Assembly (NCBI GenBank): GCA_963754955.1
Contig: CAVWHY010000001.1
Coordinates: forward strand, 620,001-684,000
Length of the DNA stretch: 64,000 nt
Source of the DNA: CAVQJU01 sp963754955
GTDB lineage: Bacteria > Acidobacteriota > Vicinamibacteria > Vicinamibacterales > CAVVIG01
Direction: 5' to 3'
This document shows positions 1 to 7,306 of this stretch, piece after piece. The position numbers and the translations under genes are program-made. The notes under the pieces are model-generated. The model made no database searches. It was not told the DNA's origin and saw only the letters and a program-made list of their open reading frames with translations. The first letter of the stretch is position 1. Each line of letters starts with the position of its first letter.

Positions 1-1332
1 GGCGAAGTACGGTGTGGCGTGGGTTGTGATCTGCGTGAACTGCACGCGCGGACGAATCGAGAAGAACTGGTTGATCCGCCGCGTCCAGGTCACTGATGTG
101 TCCACGCCGGACACGGCGTTGGCGTCTTCAAACCCGAACAGGGTGGTTTGATCCGTGTGCGTGCGCTGGTACGCGAACAACCCGATCAGCTGGTTGCGAT
201 TGTTGATCGGCTGCGTCACGCGCGTCGTGATCAGATCCTGCCGGGCGGCCGTGATGAGCGGGGCCTGAAAATTGTAGCCGCCACCCGTCAGCAGATTCGG
301 CCGCGGGTAGTACCCGAGAAGTGAGGCCGCCTGCGGGCTGATGCGCGAGCTCGGAATGATATTGCCGGGAAACGGCTGCCCCGTGAGCGGATCGACGATC
401 GTGAGCGGGTTGCCGAAGGCATCGATGCTTCGCGAGAAGTCCCCGCCCCGCTCGAGCAGCGTCGGCATCACTCCGGGTTGCGTCGTCGAGTTGTGATCGT
501 CGGCGTACTGGACGGCGGCGAACACCGTCGGACCGTTTCGCAGCGCTCGCGCGAACTTCAACGGTCCACCGAAGGTGCCGATCACGCGGACGTCGCCGTA
601 ATCGGGCTTGGCAGTCGGCAGCGCCCCGAACGTGAACGGGCTCGAGTCGAACGCCGAGTTCCCCAGGACGACGCCGATTCCGCCGTTGAAGAGCGACCCG
701 CGGCCTCGCCGGTTATTGCCGAACGCCGCGGCCTGCGCGAACGGCGAAGCGGCGCCGTTGTTCACGCTGCCGTTGATCACGAATCCGTCGGCGGCGCCGG
801 GGCCTGCGTCCGCGGGACCCGGTTCGTCGGCCGCCGCCGGTCCTCGCCCCGCGGGCGCCGCAGGGGCCGCGGTCACGCCTGCGCGCTGAAATCCACCGCG
901 CCCGGGGGCCGCGGCTGGTGTCGCCGGAACAGGCCTCGACCCTCGCGCGGCGGGTTGGCCGGCCGGTTGAGCGGCCGCCGGTGGCGGAGGTGGAAGTCCG
1001 CGGGTGATCTCGGCGAACGGCTTCAGCGTCAACAGCCACTCCGAGGGCTGCGGGTCGGTCGTGACCGTGATCTCGCGCGTCAGCTGCTCGAACCCGAGCA
1101 TCTCAACGCGGAGCGTCCACACGCCCGCCGACGCGTCAGGCAGCCTGAAGACTCCCTGCTCGTCGGTCGCCGTCGTCAGCGTCTTGTCGCCCGCCGACGC
1201 GGTGACGGTGGCGCCCGGGACCGGCAGACCGCTGAAGGTCACCTGTCCGGAATGCTCGCCTCCCGCCAGCACGTGATGCGCTCCGAGGATGAGCGCGGCA
1301 ACGATCGACGCGAATCGCGCGGCGGACGACAT
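1..1332 (-). CDS. TonB-dependent receptor-like outer-membrane protein, 5' part only (cut by window edge)
   Basis: The frame is open from an ATG at 1332 to base 1 (444 codons, no stop), so the gene continues beyond the window. Residues 1-23 are a signal peptide. Residues about 28-105 form a small beta-sandwich like the carboxypeptidase regulatory domain seen at the N-terminus of acidobacterial TonB receptors (GxxVTFSGLPVPGATVTA, then a turn-rich repeat). A long Pro/Ala/Arg-rich linker (about 110-180) follows. After it come plug/barrel-like segments with the motif PGNIIPSSRISPQA, typical of this receptor class. The protein probably imports a large substrate across the outer membrane, but the substrate is not deducible. 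The start lies 9 bases after the upstream DUF3738 stop, so it is the last gene of the BlaI-led operon. Confidence 0.8.
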   Translation of the reverse strand, partial: MSSAARFASIVAALILGAHHVLAGGEHSGQVTFSGLPVPGATVTASAGDKTLTTATDEQGVFRLPDASAGVWTLRVEMLGFEQLTREITVTTDPQPSEWLLTLKPFAEITRGLPPPPPAAAQPAGQPAARGSRPVPATPAAAPGRGGFQRAGVTAAPAAPAGRGPAAADEPGPADAGPGAADGFVINGSVNNGAASPFAQAAAFGNNRRGRGSLFNGGIGVVLGNSAFDSSPFTFGALPTAKPDYGDVRVIGTFGGPLKFARALRNGPTVFAAVQYADDHNSTTQPGVMPTLLERGGDFSRSIDAFGNPLTIVDPLTGQPFPGNIIPSSRISPQAASLLGYYPRPNLLTGGGYNFQAPLITAARQDLITTRVTQPINNRNQLIGLFAYQRTHTDQTTLFGFEDANAVSGVDTSVTWTRRINQFFSIRPRVQFTQITTHATPYFA

Positions 1333-1341
1333 GAGGCGGAA

Positions 1342-2325
1342 TCAGTCTTCTGTCGGATGTTCCACGCGGTCGATCACAAGCACGTCAACCGGCCCTCGGG
1401 CCGAGTCGAGCTTCAGGCCCAGCTGCTCCTGGACGGCAGTAAAGATCGAGGGTCCGTTTGGATCGATCGCCGGCAGCGCCGGCGCGCCCGGGGGTGCGTC
1501 GCCCCGGCCCTGCGGCATCTGATCCGGCGTCCATTGCAGATCAAGGTCGTAGTTGCCCGTGAGCCCGGTCTTGTCCACGACCGTGCGATTAACGAACCTG
1601 GCCAGCACGTTGGTGAGCTGCGCCATCGAGGAGCTGCCGCCTGACAGGTTCCCCGGAAACATCCGCATGCCGCAGGGGACTCGCTCGCCCGGCGCCGGCG
1701 GCGGAGGCGGCGCACCGCGGCCGCGTGCCGCCGCCATCAACGCCGCGCAGTCGGTCGCGGTCGGACGCAGCTGCGGACCCAGCTTGCCGTCGGCCCGTGC
1801 GAGCACGAGGGAGTAGATGGGGACTTCCTTGGTTTCGCGGTGGACGCGCAGCTGAAACCTTTCCGCCAGCAGGTTCCGGAGCATCGCGAACATGGCCGCC
1901 GGAGGCCCGTTCGGCCCCGGCTGCGGATCGCCCGGCGCCTTCGCGACGATATCGAACCGGTCGGAATCCATCCATTTGGGACCGCCGGTGATCTGAAACG
2001 CCGCGAGCGGCTGCGGGGTGCCGTAAGCAGCCGAGATCAGCTCGCGAAGCGGTACGTTCGTGGCCCGGAAGCGTCCGCCGGGCGCGAACCCGATGCCGAT
2101 CCGGTTGTCGCCCGACTTGTTCGCCTTGACGGAGGCGACCTCGAACGTCGCATTGTCCGCCGGTGCCTCCGGCGCCTGCGGAAGGGGGCGCGGGGCGGCC
2201 ACCTCGAACGTCGCGTTGTCAGCCGACGGCTTCGGCGCCTGCGCAAAGAGACGCAGTCCGCCGGGGGCTGCCAACGCCGCGGCAAAGAGGACGGAGGCCG
2301 GTACGACGAGTTTTCGCATAGTCAT
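1342..2325 (-). CDS. DUF3738 (TIGR03435) exported protein
   Basis: A 327-residue protein with an N-terminal signal peptide (about 1-28) and one complete DUF3738 domain, a family abundant in Acidobacteriota and of unknown function. Diagnostic stretches are FEVASVKANKSGD near the start of the domain, the central DRFDIVAKAPGD and LLAERFQLRVHRETKE, then VVDKTGLTGNYDLDLQW and the C-terminal EQLGLKLDSARGPVDVLVID. Just after the signal peptide the motif ADNATFEVA occurs twice, 62 bp apart in the DNA, a local duplication of the domain start. Start choice is between M1 and M3 (ATGACTATG); no strong ribosome-binding site favours either. It is probably co-transcribed with the next DUF3738 gene and the TonB receptor. 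Confidence 0.9.
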   Translation of the reverse strand: MTMRKLVVPASVLFAAALAAPGGLRLFAQAPKPSADNATFEVAAPRPLPQAPEAPADNATFEVASVKANKSGDNRIGIGFAPGGRFRATNVPLRELISAAYGTPQPLAAFQITGGPKWMDSDRFDIVAKAPGDPQPGPNGPPAAMFAMLRNLLAERFQLRVHRETKEVPIYSLVLARADGKLGPQLRPTATDCAALMAAARGRGAPPPPPAPGERVPCGMRMFPGNLSGGSSSMAQLTNVLARFVNRTVVDKTGLTGNYDLDLQWTPDQMPQGRGDAPPGAPALPAIDPNGPSIFTAVQEQLGLKLDSARGPVDVLVIDRVEHPTED

Positions 2326-2412
2326 AGGACATTACGCCCGCTGGTTTGGTTGGGTTCCAAGACGTGGTTTTCCGTCGATTTCGCGACTCGGCCCGCGTCC
2401 GGCTTCAAGCGG

Positions 2413-2470
2413 GGCTGTTCGTAAACAGCCGGCCCTGCGTTCTCCGTTCTACGTTCTACGTTCTACGTTG
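2413..2470. repeat. Intergenic hairpin plus tandem CTACGTT units
   Basis: In the 154-bp gap between two co-directional DUF3738 genes there is a perfect 7-bp hairpin (GGCTGTT, loop CGTA, AACAGCC; 2413-2430). It is followed by four near-identical 7-mers of the form TTCTACG (2439-2470). Neither has a T-run, so an intrinsic terminator is not supported. It is one of many short-unit arrays between genes in this window. Confidence 0.5.
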
Positions 2471-2479
2471 GTAACACCC

Positions 2480-3313
2480 TCAGTCCTCGGCCGGCTTCTC
2501 CGCGCGCTCGACCACCAGGACATCCACGGGACCCTTGGTGGACTCCAGCTTCAGCCCCAGTTGCTCCTGCAGTGCCGTGAAGAGCGACGGGCCGTTCGGA
2601 TCGACCGGTACGCCGTTGACCTGGACCGGCTGATCGCCCACCGGCCTCGGAATCTGATCCGGCGTCCAGGTGAGATCCACGTCGTACCCGCCGGCGAGCC
2701 CCGTCCGATCGACGACGATGCGACCGGCGAAGGTGGACAGCGTCGACGCGAGCGCCGCCATCGTCGATCCGCGCGCCTTGAGATTGCCAAATCCCAGCAT
2801 GGACCCGCAGGATGGAAGTTGGCCGGGCGCCGGAGGCGCGCTGGGCGCGGTCGCAGGCCCGCAGTTCGCATCGGACTTGCGCAACTGCGCGCCGGTCTTG
2901 CCGTCGGCGCGCGCCGGGACGAGCGAATACGTCGGCATCTCTCGTGTGTCTGGCCGCACGACAAGTTTGAACCTGTCCGCGAGGAGCGACCGGAGCATCA
3001 GCTGCAGCTCTTCCTGCGAGGGGTTTCCGCCTTCGGCCTTCGCGACGACGTCAAAGCGCGCGGTGCCCAGCCAGTCGGGCCCCCCGACGATCTGAAAATC
3101 CTGGACCCGGTAGGCGTTGCGAATCATGAGGCGCAGCGGCACGTTCACGAGATTGAGGCGGCCACCGGGCTGCGGAGACATCAGGACGCGGCCGTCGCCC
3201 GACGTGTTCGGCTTGACCGACGCGACCTCGAACGCCGGCGGCTTCGCCGGGCTCGTCGATTGAGCAGCGGTGACAACCGCGAGGACCGCCGCCGCGAGCA
3301 CGCTCTTGACCAT
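2480..3313 (-). CDS. DUF3738 (TIGR03435) exported protein
   Basis: A 277-residue paralogue of the preceding protein. It has a signal peptide of about 18 residues (MVKSVLAAAVLAVVTAAQS) and a single DUF3738 domain filling the rest. It shows FEVASVKPNTSGDGRV, SLLADRFKLVVRPDTREMP, VVDRTGLAGGYDVDLTW and the C-terminal EQLGLKLESTKGPVDVLVVE. The gap to the upstream M56-DUF3738 gene is 47 bp, consistent with one transcript. No enzymatic motif is visible. The family function is unknown; coupling to a BlaI/M56 pair suggests a role in envelope sensing, but that is inference. Confidence 0.9.
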   Translation of the reverse strand: MVKSVLAAAVLAVVTAAQSTSPAKPPAFEVASVKPNTSGDGRVLMSPQPGGRLNLVNVPLRLMIRNAYRVQDFQIVGGPDWLGTARFDVVAKAEGGNPSQEELQLMLRSLLADRFKLVVRPDTREMPTYSLVPARADGKTGAQLRKSDANCGPATAPSAPPAPGQLPSCGSMLGFGNLKARGSTMAALASTLSTFAGRIVVDRTGLAGGYDVDLTWTPDQIPRPVGDQPVQVNGVPVDPNGPSLFTALQEQLGLKLESTKGPVDVLVVERAEKPAED

Positions 3314-3360
3314 GAAAGCTCCAGGCTATTGGACACCGCGGGATCGAATCGGATGGTGAA

Positions 3361-5316
3361 CTAATTTGCTTCCGGCTGCTCGGCGCGGTCGATCACGAGC
3401 ACGCTCACGGGCCCCTTCGTCGATTCGAGCTTCAGCCCGAGTTGCTCCGGCAGCGCCGCAAACAGCGAGGGGCCGTCGTTGGCCGGACGTTCGGGACCAG
3501 GCGGCCGGCCCGGCAGATCGCTGCGTCCCGCCAGGGATGGGTCCGGTGCGTATTCGAGCGTGAACTCGTAGAAACCCTGGAGCCCTGTCTTGTCGACGAC
3601 CATCGAGCCGGCAATGCGCGAGAGGTTATTGGCGATCTGATCGATCGTGACGTGCCCGCTCGAGATCCGGCCGGGCCCGAGCATGATGCCGCAGACCTGC
3701 ATCTGAGCCGGCGACATCGGCTGCGGAATCGGCCGGGAATTGCCGGCGCCCGGCGGCGGCGCCACCGGGCAATCGGTCGCCGTGGACGGCTTCAGGCTCG
3801 GCCCCAGCTTGTCCTGGCCGGTACGCACGAGCGCGAACATCGGCAGCTCGCGCGTCTCGGTGTGTGTCACGAGCTTGAACCGATCCGCGAGGAGTGTCTG
3901 CAGTTTTGGAAAGAGCATCGACGGCGCCGCGCCGGGAGCATTGCCGCTGCCGAGCACGTCGAAGCGATCCTCGAAGAGCCACTTCGGTCCGCCGGCGATC
4001 TGGTTGTCCTGCAGCTGGAACGCGATGCGTATCAACATCCCGAGCGTCACGTTAGCGGCGCTCCACCCGCCGTTGGCGGCCGGCAGCATCGAGATGCGCC
4101 CCTCGCCGGACTTGTTGGGCTTGACCGAAGTGACGTCGAACGCCGGCCTGCCGGACGGCGCGTCGGCCGGTGGCGCGGGCGACGCCTGAGCGATCTGCGC
4201 GGCGTTCTCACGGGACCGCTGCAACTCCGCGACCCGCCTGTCGACCTCGGCCCGAAGCTCGTCGATCTGCTGCTTCGCCTCACGCTCGAACGGCTCGGGC
4301 GTCTGCGCGCGCAGGCGCGGCGTCAACACACCGACAGCGATCGGCACGGCGACACCGGCCAGCGCGGCGAGCGCGAGCAGCGATCGGGTCCACGGCGTCA
4401 GGCCCGCCCTCCCCTTCGCCGTCATGATCTGTTCGACGCGCCGTTTCAGATTCGAACCCGTTACGCCGGCCACGCAGGCGGGCGGCGCCTCGACGTACCA
4501 CTGGCACGTTCGAAGAATGCTCTCGGCGTAGGTTCGGGGATCGCTGCCCATGGCGACGACGGCCTCGTCGCAGGCCCGCTCGCGCTCGTCGACGAGACGC
4601 GATCCAATCCACCACACCAGCGGATGGAACCAGCAGGCCGCCTGCACGAGCATGTGCAGCGCGGCGACGAGATTGTCGCGGCGGCGCACGTGGACGACCT
4701 CGTGCGCGAGAATTGCGTCGACCTGGCCGGCCGTCAGACGGGCCTCGATGCCGTCCGGCCACAACAGGACGGGGCTAAAGATACCGAAGACGCCGGGCTC
4801 GAACGGCGACGGTGAAACGACCAGCGGCAACGGCCGCGCGCCGGGCATCCGCGACTCGAGGCGCCCGAGCGACTCCGCCACCGGGCCGCTCACGACGCGA
4901 TTTCCCGCCGTGACCAGCGCGGCCACACGCCTCCACTGCACCAACCACACGAGCAGCACGACGGAAGCACCCGCGAGCCAGACGGCGACCAGCGCCGACG
5001 CGATGGCGTTCTCCGACGCCGCGGAACCCGCGACCCCGACATCACCATTGGGAAGTGCCGGCGCTGCAAACGGCACGCCGACCACCTCCACCACCTGGGC
5101 GATGGGCGTGGCAGCGGTCAGCCGGGAGGGGCGCCAGTCTACCTGACTGCCGGCACCGACGAGCAGCGCGAACGGCACCAGGAACTTGAGCGATGCCGCC
5201 AGCCAGACGCCGTGACGCACATACGCGTGGTGCCGCCGGAACGCGAGCGCCAACAAGGCGGCACAACCGGCAACGAGAGTGGATTGCCAGAGGTGGTTCG
5301 CGAGAGACGCCATCAT
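3361..5316 (-). CDS. M56 (BlaR1-type) membrane metallopeptidase fused to a DUF3738 domain
   Basis: A 651-residue two-part protein. Residues 1-330 are a BlaR1/MecR1-like M56 peptidase with hydrophobic segments near 12-28, 36-54, 103-126 and 311-330, the zinc motif HEVVH at 205-209 and a downstream acidic DERERACDEAVV. A coiled, charged linker (about 335-380) leads to a complete DUF3738 domain (about 391-651; FDVTSVKPNKSGEG to the C-terminal EQLGLKLESTKGPVSVLVID). In BlaR1 proteins the extracytoplasmic domain senses a ligand and triggers cleavage of the BlaI repressor. Here DUF3738 sits in the sensor position. The start is 4 bases after the blaI stop, so the two are translationally close. The architecture is known from acidobacteria; the ligand is unknown. 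Confidence 0.9.
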   Translation of the reverse strand: MMASLANHLWQSTLVAGCAALLALAFRRHHAYVRHGVWLAASLKFLVPFALLVGAGSQVDWRPSRLTAATPIAQVVEVVGVPFAAPALPNGDVGVAGSAASENAIASALVAVWLAGASVVLLVWLVQWRRVAALVTAGNRVVSGPVAESLGRLESRMPGARPLPLVVSPSPFEPGVFGIFSPVLLWPDGIEARLTAGQVDAILAHEVVHVRRRDNLVAALHMLVQAACWFHPLVWWIGSRLVDERERACDEAVVAMGSDPRTYAESILRTCQWYVEAPPACVAGVTGSNLKRRVEQIMTAKGRAGLTPWTRSLLALAALAGVAVPIAVGVLTPRLRAQTPEPFEREAKQQIDELRAEVDRRVAELQRSRENAAQIAQASPAPPADAPSGRPAFDVTSVKPNKSGEGRISMLPAANGGWSAANVTLGMLIRIAFQLQDNQIAGGPKWLFEDRFDVLGSGNAPGAAPSMLFPKLQTLLADRFKLVTHTETRELPMFALVRTGQDKLGPSLKPSTATDCPVAPPPGAGNSRPIPQPMSPAQMQVCGIMLGPGRISSGHVTIDQIANNLSRIAGSMVVDKTGLQGFYEFTLEYAPDPSLAGRSDLPGRPPGPERPANDGPSLFAALPEQLGLKLESTKGPVSVLVIDRAEQPEAN

Positions 5317-5320
5317 GGGA

Positions 5321-5719
5321 TCACTTCCTTTCTCCGCGCTCGCTGCGCTCGCCGGCGAGCTTGAGCAGCGTCTTCTCCGCCTCCTGGACGTCTTCGAGCG
5401 ACAGACGGCCGGATTCGATGAGATGCGCCATGACCGGCTGCATTCGTCCGCCGAAGAAGCTCAGGAACTCGTCGATGAGCCGGCGCTGCGCGGCCGTCCT
5501 CGAAATCGCCGCCGCGAAGATGTGCGCGTTGCCGATCTTCTTCACGCGCCGCAACGCCTTCTTGGCCTCCAGCCGGTACACCATCGTCTGCACGGTGGTG
5601 TACGCGGGCCGGTTCTTCTCGGGCAGCGCTTCCTGAATCTCCCTCACGGACAACTCGCCGCGCGTCCAGAGGGCTTCCATGATCCGGAGCTCGATCTTGC
5701 TCAGCCGCGGCAGCGCCAC
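5321..5719 (-). CDS. blaI: BlaI/MecI/CopY-family transcriptional repressor
   Basis: A 132-residue winged-helix repressor with the family signature LSKIELRIMEALW at the N-terminus, the recognition-helix region RPAYTTVQTMVYRLEAK and a C-terminal dimerisation helix. I start it at GTG (5717-5719) because an AGGAGG lies six bases upstream. Family members bind as dimers to TACAnnTGTA operators and are inactivated by proteolysis triggered by an M56 partner, which is the next gene here. It probably represses its own operon, that is, the DUF3738 and TonB-receptor genes, through the operator at 5738-5762. Confidence 0.92.
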   Translation of the reverse strand: MALPRLSKIELRIMEALWTRGELSVREIQEALPEKNRPAYTTVQTMVYRLEAKKALRRVKKIGNAHIFAAAISRTAAQRRLIDEFLSFFGGRMQPVMAHLIESGRLSLEDVQEAEKTLLKLAGERSERGERK

Positions 5720-5737
5720 GCGTGACCTCCTAACGAC

Positions 5738-5762
5738 GTAGACAGATCTACTACAGATGTAG
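5738..5762 (-). promoter_or_regulatory. BlaI-type operator (double dyad) upstream of blaI
   Basis: Two overlapping perfect dyads lie just upstream of the blaI ribosome-binding site. CTACAGATGTAG (5751-5762) contains an exact TACAnnTGTA, the consensus core for BlaI/MecI. GTAGACAGATCTAC (5738-5751) shares one base with it. The position would place a bound repressor over the promoter or transcription start, giving autoregulation. Confidence 0.75.
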
Positions 5763-5898
5763 TTTTAACGCAAGCCGCTAGACTGGACGCGTGACGTATA
5801 AGGTCGGGCGGTTATGTCACCGCGCCCGGCGTCGGCGCGCTGGCCGCGCCGGCGAACGCGGTGGTTTCGGCCCATCCGGCAGGCTGGCGCAGTTTGTC
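5763..5898. other. Gap between the blaI promoter and the holin-like gene
   Basis: This holds the blaI promoter region next to the operator, then GC-rich sequence with no supported gene. No terminator-like hairpin is evident for the holin-like gene that ends at 5899 to the right. Confidence 0.4.
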
Positions 5899-6264
5899 TC
5901 AACGCATTGAATCGTCGCGCACGAACATCCACAGCAGGGTGCTGACGATGCTCACGACGAGCGAGCCGAAGAACGCCGCCCAGAACCCGCTCACGTGAAA
6001 GCCGAGGCCGAGCGATTCCGACAACGAGCTCGTCAGCCACAACATCAGACCGTTGACGACCAACGCGAAAATGCCGAGCGTCAGGATGATGAGCGGCAGG
6101 GCCAGGAGCTTGGCAACGGGACGGATGAACGCGTTCACGATGCCGAACACGAGGGCCACGCCCAGCAACGGGAGCAGGCTGCCGGAATAGGTAACCCCCG
6201 GGACGATCCGAGTCGCAACCCAGAGCGCCGCCGCGTTGACGAGCAGGTGGACGAGAAACATCAC
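5899..6264 (-). CDS. Small phage-holin-4/DUF360-like membrane protein
   Basis: A 121-residue integral membrane protein with four hydrophobic segments (about 3-22, 30-50, 53-76 and 88-113). It carries the family pattern LLVNAAALWVATRIVPGV, then GIVNAFIRPVAKLLALPL and TLGIFALVVNGLMLWL. This matches the Phage_holin_4_2 / DUF360 family (PF04020), widespread in bacterial chromosomes and of unknown function. The phage name is only historical, and nothing phage-like surrounds it. It appears to be a single-gene unit transcribed away from the PEGA gene. Confidence 0.88.
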   Translation of the reverse strand: MMFLVHLLVNAAALWVATRIVPGVTYSGSLLPLLGVALVFGIVNAFIRPVAKLLALPLIILTLGIFALVVNGLMLWLTSSLSESLGLGFHVSGFWAAFFGSLVVSIVSTLLWMFVRDDSMR

Positions 6265-6468
6265 GTGTCCTTTCGTCCGGACGAGCCGGAGGCGACCGTC
6301 CCTGAACGGTCACAAGGCTCATGGTTCTACCCGAGATCGCCCGAGTCGGCAAGTGTTTTCAACCGTGTGGGTTAGACGCTCGTAGCGGCACTGCGGCAGG
6401 TGGCATCACCGTTGCTCTGTCAGGATGTGCCGTCGTCTGGAACCGAGGTGGGTACCTTGTCTCTGCAC

Positions 6469-7200
6469 ATGATTCAGTGGAAGCGGCTCGCCGGCATCGG
6501 CGGGGCCGCGGCGTTGCTTGTCGTCGGTATGAGCGGGTCTGCCGCCGCGCAGGTCTGGGCCGCGCCGGACGCTGCGGTGCGTTTTGACGTCAAGCCCAAG
6601 CAGGCGCAGGTGTACGTCGACGGTTTCTATGCCGGCATCGTCGACGACTACAACGACTGGTACGAAAGGCTGTACACCGCACCAGGGCCCCATGAGATTA
6701 CGGTCTATCTCGAGGGCTACCGTACGCACACCGTGCACGCCTACCTGGCGCCCGATCACACCTTCAAGGTCAAGATCATGATGGAGAAGCTGCCCGCCGG
6801 CGAAGTGGCGGAGCGGCCGCCGGCGCCGCCGCCTCCTCCGCCGCCCGGTGAGCAAGGCGGTCCGGGACCGCGCCGCACGAATGGCCGCCGCGGCCAACCG
6901 CCCTATCCGGGCGCACCGCCCGATACGTCGTCGCCAGGGTCGCCAGGCGCCCCGCCGCCTTCAGCTGAACGCGCACGCGGCACGCTCGAACTCCACCTGC
7001 AGCCGGCCGACGCCGAAGTCATGGTGGACGGGCAGTCATGGCAACGCTCGGGGGCCGATCGGGTGACGATCGATCTCTCGGAAGGCAACCACAACATCCA
7101 GGTCAGGAAGAGCGGCTACGTCGGGTATCTCACGGACGTGCAGATTCGCCCCGGCGAGACGGCTGCGCTCGACGTCAACCTGAGGGCAGAGACGCGTTAA
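6469..7200 (+). CDS. Exported PEGA-domain protein
   Basis: Starting at the ATG at 6469 (MIQWKRL) gives a clear signal peptide ending near AAAQVW; the in-frame codons upstream would add an unlikely extension. Residues about 33-110 form one PEGA-like module (VRFDVKPKQAQVYVDGFYAG ... EITVYLEGY). A Pro/Gly-rich linker follows (about 115-170), then a second PEGA module (LHLQPADAEVMVDG ... HNIQVRKSGYVGY). PEGA domains are small extracytoplasmic beta-sandwiches, often on surface or outer-membrane-associated proteins; no enzyme activity is expected. The stop at 7198-7200 is followed at once by an AAAGT-unit array. Confidence 0.85.
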   Translation: MIQWKRLAGIGGAAALLVVGMSGSAAAQVWAAPDAAVRFDVKPKQAQVYVDGFYAGIVDDYNDWYERLYTAPGPHEITVYLEGYRTHTVHAYLAPDHTFKVKIMMEKLPAGEVAERPPAPPPPPPPGEQGGPGPRRTNGRRGQPPYPGAPPDTSSPGSPGAPPPSAERARGTLELHLQPADAEVMVDGQSWQRSGADRVTIDLSEGNHNIQVRKSGYVGYLTDVQIRPGETAALDVNLRAETR

Positions 7201-7306
7201 AGAAAGTCGAAAGTGCAAAGTTGAAAGTGGAAAAGTAGTGGAAAGTAGATGAGAAAACTCACTTATCCACTTGTACACTTTTAACTTTGAACTTTCCTCT
7301 GGCCGT
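7201..7306. repeat. AAAGT/ACTTT inverted array 1
   Basis: An AT-rich block in GC-rich DNA. The left arm has units such as AAAGTCGAAAGTGCAAAGTTG starting right after the PEGA stop; after a spacer the right arm reads ACTTTTAACTTTGAACTTT. The arms are reverse complements in kind rather than perfectly. The candidate TTG start of the next gene lies inside the right arm. Confidence 0.8.

Noticed and set aside
478..1644. Long Arg-rich plus-strand open frame opposite the TonB receptor
   Set aside because: It is the antisense shadow of a GC-rich gene. The minus-strand frame has a signal peptide and receptor motifs; the plus-strand reading has none.
5899..6264. Prophage, based on the holin-family match
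   Set aside because: The family is widespread on chromosomes, and no phage structural, lysis or integrase genes surround it.
6300..6468. A structured riboswitch-like leader upstream of the PEGA gene
   Set aside because: The 170-base leader has some pairing potential, but I could not match it to any known riboswitch core.
7201..7306. AAAGT arrays as CRISPR repeats
   Set aside because: Units are only 7-8 bases, degenerate, without regular spacers, and occur as short inverted blocks beside gene ends; no cas genes are present.
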